From: Craspedostauros australis
Lineage: Eukaryota; Bacillariophyta; Bacillariophyceae; Mastogloiales; Achnanthaceae
Assembly: GCA_026770025.1 (NCBI GenBank)
Contig: JAMXDE010000008.1
Span: 310,001-374,000, forward strand
DNA length: 64,000 bases
Direction: 5' to 3'
In this document: one piece after another, positions 34,663 to 43,489 of the stretch
Position numbering within the stretch: position 1 is the stretch's first letter
How the letters are laid out: each line of letters opens with the position of its first letter
Notes under the pieces: generated by a model
The model's input: only the letters and a program-made list of their open reading frames with translations
Database searches by the model: none
What the model was told of the DNA's origin: nothing
Position numbers and translations under genes: made by a program

Positions 34663-35181
34663 GCTTGGTTGAATTGTGAGCTGAGAGTGCAGCCTTATGA
34701 TCATGGCAATGAGATGAAAGGAAGGCCACAACAGCACACTCAACCATTCTCCCATCACACATCACCTACAAACTACACTCATCACATCTGTGCAAGCAAG
34801 AAGACAGCAGCATTTCGCGAGTGAATATTTTGCAGCTGCGACGTTCCCAAAATTTCTCCTGGATCTGGCTCGCAAACCCACCAAATGCCAGAAGGCCTAC
34901 AGAACACACCATACAGAAATACATTCCCAATACTGTCTGTATCTGTAGGGTATCTATGTTTGTTTGAGCATGTGCTACAGTTCGAACCTGAGCATGTGCT
35001 TCAGTTCAAACCTTGCTCATTTAGCTTGAGTGAACAAGTGTTGTGTCATGAGACTGTAGCTTTCGAATTTTGGGAATGTTCGGAAACTCAGCCACAGGCA
35101 GCCATAGAGCATTGATGGGTTGGACAGAAGAAACCAGGAAGTGATCGTTGACTTGATTCACATCGAGCTATGTTATGTTGG
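34663..35181. other. Spacer between two minus-strand genes of element 4
   Basis: Probable promoter and 5' leader of the three-exon gene and 3' end of the 224-residue gene. It includes a short near-repeat, TGAGCATGTGCT(A/T)CAGTTC, near 34968-34999. No other gene is seen. Confidence 0.4.
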
Positions 35182-35856
35182 TTATGGTCTACTTGTTTGA
35201 TTTGTTGGTTGCTGCATATTCAATGCATCGAACTCAGAAATGAAGCCGCCATCAACCTCGTTGTCATCTGTTTGGTTGCCATGTTGCTGAATTGGACTCC
35301 GATCTCTTTGATGTGTCTGGATTGCTCCTCTCTGTTCTTTGCTTCTTCGCTTGGCCTCTCGTTTCTCTGCTTTGTCGGTTAAGTAGTTATTGAATTTTAT
35401 CCGTCTTTCCTCCTGATAGACATGGAGGTAGAAGGTTCGATAAGGGATCAGTTGGTATGATTCTCTTGAGTGGAACAATGCAGGCAGTGGCATGGTGTTG
35501 TGCTTTCCAAGTGCCATATCCTCTTTCAAATGCTTCTGCATATTTGACCTGAACCATTGCGGTTCATTTCGGAAGTTCACGACAAGTGGATCATGATTTG
35601 CTGCATAGTTTGCAAAAGCTGCTTGATCAATTTTCTTTCGGTTGAGCGATGTCGCAACCTGTTTGCGCAGCCCACTGAGCCTTGCAGGGAAGTTCTTGTA
35701 GTTGTATTCGCTGAGCTCCGGAATGGATTGGAAGATGTCCTTGTTTGGCATCTCGTCAGTTGCTTGCAAAGGTACAGAGCCATCGAGGATGGCTTGCCTG
35801 AGCAGCTCCTTGGCCTTGCTATCTCGCCATGGCACAGAGGGCTCGTTGAATGCCAT
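35182..35856 (-). CDS. Element 4 accessory protein of unknown function (224 aa)
   Basis: A single intact frame opens MAFNEPSVPWRDSKAKELLR. The pattern (W-x-D-S-x-A-K-x-L-L, then YNYKNFPARLSGLRKQV, later FHSRESYQLIPYRTFYLHVY) resembles an uncharacterised family I associate with algal genomes, often near Harbinger-like genes. That link is from memory and unverified. A Lys/Arg-rich helix (EKREAKRRSKEQR) near residue 175 could bind nucleic acid or act as a nuclear signal. The tail is rich in Gln and Asn. It starts immediately inside the right inverted arm and is transcribed away from it, so the arm probably contains its promoter. Confidence 0.75.
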   Translation of the reverse strand: MAFNEPSVPWRDSKAKELLRQAILDGSVPLQATDEMPNKDIFQSIPELSEYNYKNFPARLSGLRKQVATSLNRKKIDQAAFANYAANHDPLVVNFRNEPQWFRSNMQKHLKEDMALGKHNTMPLPALFHSRESYQLIPYRTFYLHVYQEERRIKFNNYLTDKAEKREAKRRSKEQRGAIQTHQRDRSPIQQHGNQTDDNEVDGGFISEFDALNMQQPTNQTSRP

Positions 35857-35879
35857 TGTGACCTTGGTGTTGGCTGTGA

Positions 35880-36830
35880 ATGCGGATGCGGATGCTGATT
35901 GATGGCTGTAGATGCTGACCTGAATGCTGATGGATAGATGCGGATCGATGGATGTGAATGCTGATTGACGGATGTGAATTTGAATGGATGGATGCTGATC
36001 GATGGATGCTGATCGATAGATGCGAATGCAGATGGATGCTGGTCGATGGATGTGAATGCGGATACAGATGCAGAGGGGTGCTGATTGATGGATGTGAATG
36101 CAAATGGATGGATGCTGATTGATGGATGCGGATGAATGCTGATCAATGGATGTGAATGCGGATACGGATGCTGATCGATGGATGCGAATGCGGATGGATG
36201 CTGGTCGATGGATGTGAATGCTGATCGATGGATGTGAATGCGGATACAGATGCGGATGGATGCTGATCGATGGATGTGAATGCGGATACAGATGCGGATG
36301 GATGCTGATTGATGGATGCTGATCGATGGATGTGAATGCTGATTGATGGATGCTGATCGATGGCTACAGATCGATGGATGCTGGTCGATGGATGTGAATG
36401 CGGATGGATGGATGCTGATCGATGGCTACAGATCGATGGATGTGAATGCGGATGGATGCTGATCGATGGATGTGAATGCGAATGCGGATGGATGCTGATC
36501 AATGGATGTGAATGCAGATGCTGATCGATGGCTACAGATCGATGGATGCGAATGCAGATGGATGCTGATCAATGAATGCGGATGCGGAAGGATGCAGATC
36601 GATGGATGATGATTGATGGCTACAGATTGATGGCTACAGATCGATGGTGATCGATGGATGCGGGTCGATGGATGCAGATCGATGGATGCGGATGGATGGA
36701 TGGATGCGGATTGTTGGATGCTGATCGATGGATGGATGCGGATTGTTGGATGCTGATCGATGGATGTGAATGTGAATGGATGGATGCTGATCGTTGGATG
36801 CTGATCAATGGATGTGAATGCGAATGGATG
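35880..36830. repeat. Minisatellite, right arm
   Basis: Reverse-complement counterpart of the left-arm minisatellite (GATGGATGCTGATCGATGGA units), about 0.95 kb. Its last bases, GGATG at 36826-36830, are the left target duplication of the 662-base insertion. Confidence 0.9.
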
Positions 36831-37036
36831 TATTAGAGCACTATCGAAAAATCACGAGGGGAGAGCAAAAGCAAAGTACCATGCCGGGATTCGAACCCGG
36901 AACCTCAGTTAGAATTACTGGTGCTCTACCGTTGAGCTACAGGCGATGCGATTGCTGATCCGAACACAAGTGAAATTTATAGATAGTGGGGGCTACGGGA
37001 GTAACGTACTTAGCACTATTCGATTTTGTGCTGATA
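36831..37036 (-). repeat. Mini-element terminal direct repeat 1
   Basis: 206 bases identical, as far as I compared, to 37287-37492. Its two ends are imperfect inverted copies (TATTAGAGCAC against TATCAGCAC). Confidence 0.88.
36877..36946 (-). tRNA. Degenerate tRNA-like sequence in terminal repeat 1
   Basis: On the minus strand it has a canonical A box (TAGCTCAACGG), D-arm closure (GCTC/GAGC), T arm CCGGG-TTCGAAT-CCCGG and B box GGTTCGAATCC. The anticodon stem has only four good pairs, position 33 is A instead of U, and only four of seven acceptor pairs form. No amino acid can be assigned and function as a tRNA is unlikely. It would serve as an internal RNA polymerase III promoter. Confidence 0.65.
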
Positions 37037-37286
37037 CTCCCCTACGCTACGACCGTGGACCACCTGCTCAAGAGCACTATGACGGAAAGTTGTTATCTCC
37101 CGCGTCTCCCCATCTCGGGGCACTCTCATTGTTGGGTGGCTAATACTGCCAGACGAAGTGGGAGTGCTGCCGTAGCAGACAAGTGTGAGACTGGGTCGAA
37201 ATCCGGTGATCGCAACGCGCCCACGAAGGCGTGTTGTGCAAGGTTGTCCTAACTCAGCGATGTAGAACTAGCTGCGACTGTTAATC

Positions 37287-37492
37287 TATTAGAGCACTAT
37301 CGAAAAATCACGAGGGGAGAGCAAAAGCAAAGTACCATGCCGGGATTCGAACCCGGAACCTCAGTTAGAATTACTGGTGCTCTACCGTTGAGCTACAGGC
37401 GATGCGATTGCTGATCCGAACACAAGTGAAATTTATAGATAGTGGGGGCTACGGGAGTAACGTACTTAGCACTATTCGATTTTGTGCTGATA
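37287..37492 (-). repeat. Mini-element terminal direct repeat 2
   Basis: Second copy, offset 456 bases, followed by the right GGATG duplication and then arm minisatellite. Confidence 0.88.
37333..37402 (-). tRNA. Degenerate tRNA-like sequence in terminal repeat 2
   Basis: Same sequence as 36877-36946, carried by the second terminal repeat, with intact A and B boxes. Confidence 0.65.
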
Positions 37493-37772
37493 GGATGGAT
37501 GCTGATCGATGAATGTGGATGTGGATGTGGGCATGGGTGTGGGTGTGGGTGTGGGTGTGGGTGTGGGTGTGGGTGTGGGTGTGGGTGTGGATGCGGATGT
37601 GGATGCGGATGTGGATGTGGATGTGGATGAAAAGAAAGATGCATGTCCACTCGCTATTATCGTGCTTGTCTGTTACCACGCACACAGCTGCGTGGCGAAA
37701 GGCTCCCGCGGAACAAAACCCAAGCAACACAACAGGACAAAACGCCACTGCTGGATCACCTCCAAAATGTCC

Positions 37773-37935
37773 CCCCTGTGTCACCTCTAAAATGTCCCCC
37801 CTCTGTCCCCCCTCTGTCCCCCCTGTGTCCCCCCTGTGTCCCCCCTGTGTACCCCCCTGTGTACCCCCCTGTGTACCCCCCTGTTCTCCCTATGTTCCAT
37901 CATGTCTCCTCTGTGTCCCCTCTCTGTCCCCCGAC
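37773..37935. repeat. C-rich (G-rich on minus) minisatellite in right arm
   Basis: Mirror of 30103-30262, with CCCCCCTGT(A/C) units and about 12 more bases than the left copy. Confidence 0.8.
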
Positions 37936-38380
37936 GCACAAACTCAAACAAGCTAAATTTGGTACTGGTGCTACGTATATTTTTACACACAATGCTGCAT
38001 TGGTTGTGGGACATTTCAGATATAATCGAAATAGCTAGCACATTATGTGTATGTGACACGAAATCGTGAGTTATCCAAAAAGGAAGAACACATCTGTCCG
38101 AATTGACAGCATGCGACATGTCGTAGTTCTCGAAAGCTCGTGTTGGGCACCACGCCCGTTCGCCAAACGACACGAAAATGATACTCGTTTGCACAAGCCA
38201 ACCTTACCACCAACCAATCACAAGATTGCGAATCGCCCAGGTCAAGGGCGAAGCTCTGGAATCAGGCATGCCCGGCGCGCAACTTCAACGGCAGACAGGG
38301 ACTACATTGTCAGGCACGACTCGATTCATCTCAATCACGAGCTCATGGAGTCGTGAGTGGACAAATTACCGTGTTCCCCT

Positions 38381-38958
38381 GTGCTCGCGCCGGATGTTCG
38401 AATAGAAGAGTTTGTGTCACTCCAACCAAATGCAAGACACTTCCCCATTCAACAATCGGATGGGATTTATTGGGACGAGAACCCTGCGTCAGGAGTGAGT
38501 ACTAGTGACCGTCCGTAACACTCCCGAAGATGATGGCGTCGTGTTAGGCGCCGTTTTCGGACACAGGACCATGTCGCTACGAATACGTGTGTAGCGGATG
38601 CGTGGTGGCTGATGGAGTACAAAGACTTTTGATGACAGCTGCTATTTTGCTCTTGGCTTTGTTACAGGGAGACATACTTCTCCAAGACTGTGAGCCGCTC
38701 ACAAATCGGATGCTGGGGTGCTGGCGTCTCCTGTTTTCTGGGGAAGAACACATCGACGCAAGAATGCTTGCAGAGCAGCGAAGGAACAAGAAGGTATGAT
38801 GTTGATGGGGGCGAAACAAGACCACGAAGTCGCCGTTTGACTCCACTCATCGCGTGCCGATTCCGCAGGCCAAGCCATCAGGGAGTATCCTGACACGATC
38901 GCAGCACATGCTCGTGGAGGATATGTGTACCATGCCTACCTGCGCGTGTTCGCAGTGA
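38381..38958 (+). pseudogene. Three-exon gene remnant cut off by element 4
   Basis: Proposed exons are 38381-38494, 38668-38793 and 38869-38958, all phase 0 (38, 42 and 30 codons). Donors are GTGAGT and GTATGA. Acceptors are a T-rich run ending TTACAG and CCGATTCCGCAG. The peptides (DVRIEEFVSLQPNARH, QSDGIYWDENPASG, LLQDCEPLTNRMLGCW) look coding but match no family I know. The 5' end stops at the border of element 4, so the gene appears truncated. Other frames in exons 2 and 3 are also open, which lowers certainty. Confidence 0.35.
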
Positions 38959-39663
38959 ATGGTAGTGAATGGTAGTGAATGGCAGCGGAGGGGCGAGCGA
39001 CAAGGGACGCGCAGGCGCCACCCGTCCGCACCTGCCGAGGCGCCGATGGACCAAGGCCACAAACGAGAACGAAGCAGGAAAAGACATGATGAAAGTGAGG
39101 TCTTGGTCTTGGTCATGTGCGAGTCAAGTAGGAGTCAAATACTCCACTCTACACTGTTGTATTAGTATGGTGTGGTATCATCTTGGACGGAGGGGATGTT
39201 CAGGTACTCCATCCATCGGTACTTCGACTACCTCTCCTGCACTCTCTTGTGGCTCCACCGCTGCATGCTCACTTTGTGTTCTTGGTTGAGTGTCGCGGAC
39301 AGCGTCCATCTTGGTTTGGATTCGGCCGGCGGTTGTATCGGAGTAAAGGAGGTAGGTGGATTCGCGTTGGTGCCATCTCATGTCGACTCACTGCAACTCA
39401 CATACCAACCCACGTACCAACCCACGTACCAACCCATGCCGAGTCGTACTCGTACGAGCCATAGTACAGAATCACATCGGATAGTGTGTTGTTTAATGCG
39501 CAGCACCATCATCACATTCAACTCAGCGTTAGATCAGCATGTGTTGAATCGACTTCGATCACTTCCTTATTCTCATAATTCGCAAACGCCGAGCAACAAC
39601 AAACCACAAGCACACAACAACAACAACTCACCACCCAAACACAAACAAGCAAAGTAAGCAAAC
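38959..39663. other. Upstream region of the secreted-protein gene
   Basis: It includes tandem GTGAATGG(T/C)A units at 38957-38985 and three 12-base ACCAACCCACGT-type units at 39402-39437. The last 60 bases before the start are A/C-rich, as in a 5' leader. No further gene is seen. Confidence 0.45.
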
Positions 39664-40392
39664 ATGACTTTCCTCACCATGTCCCGATTCGCCCTCGCCG
39701 CTGCATTCATTCTCAACATGACAGCAACCACCACCATGGTGTCTGCCGCCAACGAACTCATCGTCACTTGCCCACCATCAAGCCTCCCCAACGAGAAGTG
39801 CACTGTGTACCGCATGGAAGCCATCCGCGGCCTCATCAAGTCGATGATCAAGACCTGCGCCGGCGAAGGTTCCGACCATCTCTTCGATGACACCATCCTC
39901 GCAGGTGGTCCACAATACATGGGAAGCAGCCATCCAGGAGATCGCCGCAACCTCGACGAAGCAGCAGACCACGCCAGTGACGTGCGCGCCGCTGTGCACA
40001 ATCATCACGCATCCAACCTGCGCGGTGGTGCCGCCATCGATGAGGTTGCTCCACAGGAGCACAGAAACCGCCGCCGTCTGCAGATCTGCGAGCCATGGGT
40101 GCCGCAGATGTGCCACACCACCGACGCGGTCATGCAGTTCACCTGCTGCGTCTATTACTCCGATTGCAACTATTGCGTCAACTACCCAGGAACCCGCCGC
40201 AGATTGCAGGACGAGGATGAAGATAAGGAGAACGACGAAAGCGCAGCCCCAGTGGCCCACATCGCCGACTACACCCAGAGGATGGCGGAGACCTGCACCA
40301 AGGCGTACAAGGAACTCGTGACCAGCTACCCGGACTGTCTGGGAGATGCCGAGGAGGCTGCCTGTCACGTGGTTGACTTCAAGATGGACTGA
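39664..40392 (+). CDS. Secreted Cys-rich protein with RRLQ sites (242 aa)
   Basis: Residues 1-28 form a signal peptide with a hydrophobic core (FALAAAFILNM) and a likely cleavage after VSA, so the protein should enter the secretory pathway. The mature part has about a dozen Cys, clustered near 139-175 (CEPWVPQMC, then TCCVYYSDCNYC), suggesting disulfides. RRLQ (near 137) and a second RRLQ (near 181) look like dibasic processing sites. An acidic stretch (DEDEDKENDE) follows. I do not recognise the fold. The start has a second Met at residue 6, also compatible with the signal. The high density of GCC/GAC-type codons supports expression. The frame is intact and unspliced. Confidence 0.85.
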   Translation: MTFLTMSRFALAAAFILNMTATTTMVSAANELIVTCPPSSLPNEKCTVYRMEAIRGLIKSMIKTCAGEGSDHLFDDTILAGGPQYMGSSHPGDRRNLDEAADHASDVRAAVHNHHASNLRGGAAIDEVAPQEHRNRRRLQICEPWVPQMCHTTDAVMQFTCCVYYSDCNYCVNYPGTRRRLQDEDEDKENDESAAPVAHIADYTQRMAETCTKAYKELVTSYPDCLGDAEEAACHVVDFKMD

Positions 40393-43300
40393 GCGCATTC
40401 CGGGTAGCATCGTCGGTCATCGGCATCCATGAAGGAAGCGTTTCTCGGTCTGTTTCCTCCACCTTCAACAATACACAATACAGCACCAGTACATAAAACG
40501 GAATAGATACATAAAAATCCAAACAAACGTACGCACATTCACGCATACTTACACATGTGCAAGACCTGTGCCAATCATGCGCGTCCGCTATGATCGTGAT
40601 CTTGTAAGACTGCTTGGTTGCGCTTGTGGTTGCGTTTGTGACCGCAACCGTGGCTGTGACTGCGGCGGTGTGTGGTCGGCAAATCGCAAGCACAAGCGCA
40701 AGTTGCAGGCATAGATGCAAGCACAGGCACAGGTGTACGTGCAAGCGCAAGGAGCCTGATGGCGAAGACCCAATGCATGATCTCCCGCACAATCAAGACC
40801 AATACGGTTCTGCTGATGTGTACATTGCCAGGAAGGTTTGAGCTGTCTGGGTTGCTTGTTTGGTTGCCAACACGAGGCTTCGGATGCAAACAAAATGTGG
40901 TCGCCAGGCATTTATCGCTTGTTGGGAGAGAGTGTGTGTCACTTGTGAAAGTCATGACATGTTGGCCATTCGTGATGATACTTCTATCACATCACTCCCA
41001 AGTCGTTTGCGGATGCCTGTGTGATCTTGGGGGGTTGGATGTTGATGATCCGCGGAGTAACGATGGTTACAGAGTGGGCCGATGCGACGAGTGATGGCGG
41101 AGTTAGTTCCGGCAATGATGTCATTGATGATGTCATTGATGAGCGACAGCTGAGCCGGTATCACAGGAACACCGCAAAGATTGAGATCCGCACGGAGCAG
41201 GAGAAGAAAGATGGGAGCACAGAAAGACAGAAACAAGGACACACAGACACATGAACACAGAGACGCACAGAAGTCCAGGTCCCCCGTTTCTCTTTTCTCT
41301 TGTCTCTCACCTTTCTCCACTCTCGTATGCATGACACAGTCACATCTATCCATCCATCCATCCATCCATCCATCTTTCCGTCGTACCAGCCGGCCATCCA
41401 GTGAATGCAGCCTCTGCAATCTTGTATACGGGAATGGTCGCTGCCCATGGAGCATTGGAAGCTTGGTGGAAGAAGATGATGGAAGGATGATGGCAATGGA
41501 TGACGATGGGTGACGAATGACGGCGAATGATGGTGAATGGCAGTGAATGGCATGATACCTTCTCATCAACAAACGACCAGGACGTGAAGATCGTCAGAAC
41601 TTGTGACATCACCCTGTTGTGCGTGTTGGATCGGCGCACGCTCATTGAAGAGTGTCCTTGTGACTCACTGTCCATGGAGCTGGCCGGAAGTGTCGGCAGC
41701 CTTCACTCATGCCTTCGTTTCTGTCGTTGCGAGCTGCCTTGTAATGTGGTTGGTCGGACTCGTTGGAAGCTACACTTGAAGCGCCAAAGTAGATCGTCTA
41801 ATTGAAGTCGGACCTATCGAATGCCTCCTGATCTACCGTACCAACAGTGTCACTTCGAGCTATCAGTGCCACTGCCACTGCCACTGCCAACTCCAACGAC
41901 ATCAACTGACACAGTATCGCCCATGGATATCTTGTCTCCTCAACTCCATCTGCAACTGGGCTGGCGACGGCAGCGACAACGCACGCAGCCAAAAGAACGA
42001 ATCCTTTCAACTGCATGAATGGCGCGGCCGCATCTGCAGTGGGGATGTCATCCCAACCAACGATCTCTTCTCTCTCCCTTGTTACCGTTTGTGTGTTGCC
42101 CAAGATTCCTTTCGCCGTTGATGTTGGTGTCTTTGTCACTGTGGGTGCGTGTTTGTGTGTTTTCGTTTGTGCGTTTTCGTTTGTGTTCGTCTTGACTTGA
42201 TCTTTGGATCTTTCGACTTTCCCAAATTCAAATTTGTGGAGGGAATCTCGGATTCGCAGATTCGTGATTCGCAAAGCACGAGGTCCTGACACTGACACCA
42301 AGAGGTCTGAATTGTTCCACGTAGAATTGATACTGTGGAGAGAAGTGCGTAAGAACATACTTAGTCCCTCTTAGGTCCTGATTGAGTCACATGAGACATT
42401 TCGATGATTCCGACACGAAAAGGAAGAATCCTGGCGTCACACAAACAGGAATGGCGGAACGTAGTTGATTCTCTCGCGAGGAGCCGTTGTGGTGACGCAT
42501 TGTCGGTATTGTCATCGCGAGGTGCTGTCATTTGGCGTCGACGTCCTCCCCATCTGTGGACACAACAAGAGCAAAGCAGATTAGAGCAGACCAGAGCAGT
42601 ACAACATAAGAGGACTCATACCCGTAGTATCACTTGTGGTATGTGCCGTGTTGATTTGGTTTAGATTGGAGAGTGATGGAAATGGACAACGGGTGATAAC
42701 AATGAAGATGAAGATGGGCATATCCACGAGCATGACAATGGCGAAGGCAGTTCCAGCGAGAGTCTCAATGACTTTGGTGATGGCCTGCTTCGTCATTCAT
42801 TGGTTACTTCGTCCAATTCTCTGGTCGCCCATTCGTCCACTCATTGATCAGCTGACAGATCCAACCACTCTACTATGCTCTACATGGAGTCATTCACTGA
42901 TGCATCGCATCCATCTATCAGATCACTCATTCATTCATGAATCATGCATCATACATCCTTTTCCACGCCCATCTGTACGCATACTCTGGTGTTCTGCACG
43001 TTGGTCGGTGCTCGTCCAACAGTTGAGCTCTCCTCTCGGATTGGATTGGATTGGATTGAATAGACCTTTGGAGTATAGTATAGCATAGCACAGCGGAGCA
43101 ACGTACTCTCCTCTCCAGAGAGAGATCGCCGAGAACAGAAACCAGGTGTTGCGGAAGGCGCAGTGAGAGGGTGATCAAACGAAACGAGGCAAAACAGAAG
43201 CCAACCCGAATCGAGCATCTTTGCCACTACTTCAACTGTGGTTTCGCTTGCGATTACGAAGTTGTGCTGTTCCAATATTTCGGTATCAGTACTTGCATCA

Positions 43301-43489
43301 GCACGTACTCGAGAGAGCACGAAGCACAAGCGTCATACCATACCAGCCGGGTTGAGCAGACGGAAGGGAGATAGCAGCAACACAACGCAACACGGAGCAC
43401 CCCACGATCGTCACTTTCCAAACGTGCACTCGAAATCCAATCACGTGTGCAGGATCAGTACCATCCAAGACAAGCGAAGAAGAAACAAG
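40393..43489. other. Long intergenic region with simple repeats
   Basis: No confident gene except the small candidate at 41798-42016. It contains CCAT tetranucleotide repeats (41346-41372), a GGTGAATGG-type patch (41528-41550) like that at 38957, a GGATT repeat near 43038 and, at the end, the leader of the IBTK-like gene. Confidence 0.4.
41798..42016 (-). CDS. Small secreted-protein candidate (72 aa)
   Basis: From ATG 42016 the frame opens with a textbook signal peptide (MQLKGFVLLAACVVAAVAS) followed by a 50-residue tail with an Ala/Val run encoded by GTGGCA repeats. A shifted frame over the tail is also open and encodes Gly/Ser repeats, so an intron or frame change is possible. No homolog is recognised. 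Only the signal-peptide pattern supports it. Confidence 0.35.
   Translation of the reverse strand: MQLKGFVLLAACVVAAVASPVADGVEETRYPWAILCQLMSLELAVAVAVALIARSDTVGTVDQEAFDRSDFN

Larger units (their letters stand above)
36831..37492 (-). mobile_element. 662-base LTR-like mini-element with tRNA-like repeats
   Basis: Direct repeats of 206 bases (36831-37036 and 37287-37492) flank a 250-base core. The unit is bordered by GGATG on both sides (36826-36830 and 37493-37497). The left arm of element 4 holds the same sequence without it and with only one GGATG (near 30518-30523, other strand), so this is a real insertion with a 5-base target duplication. Repeat ends are TATTAG and CTGATA, not TG and CA. 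No frame for a protein exists, so it would be non-autonomous. The layout resembles terminal-repeat retrotransposons in miniature, with a pol III-type promoter in each repeat, recalling the 5S-carrying Cassandra elements of plants. Confidence 0.8.
29662..38379 (+). mobile_element. Element 4: Harbinger-type transposon with ~2-kb inverted arms
   Basis: The 8.7-kb unit is bounded by GGGGAACACGGTAATTTGTC at 29662 and its reverse complement ending at 38379. The arms stay nearly identical for about 840 bases, then continue as related minisatellite to about 31620 and 35876. Between them lie a DDE_4 transposase (plus) and two minus-strand genes. The right arm also has a 662-base insertion at 36831-37492. 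A clean target duplication is not visible. Arm identity suggests a recent move or arm homogenisation. The long minisatellite arms are unlike the usual short Harbinger ends. Confidence 0.7.
35876..38379 (-). repeat. Element 4 right inverted arm
   Basis: Mirror of 29662-31620, lengthened by the 662-base insertion plus its 5-base duplication. The inner border is approximate because the minisatellites differ in unit number. Confidence 0.8.

Noticed and set aside
35880-36830. CRISPR-like array of short repeats
   Set aside because: The units vary, overlap and lack unique spacers; this is a eukaryotic minisatellite.
36877-36946. A functional tRNA gene
   Set aside because: A and B boxes are good, but the acceptor stem and anticodon loop are defective and the sequence is repeated inside a mobile element, so it is called tRNA-like only.
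41346-41372. CCAT tetranucleotide run as a possible relative of the arm minisatellite
   Set aside because: It is a plain microsatellite with none of the GATCAG or GCATTCACATCC units of the arms.
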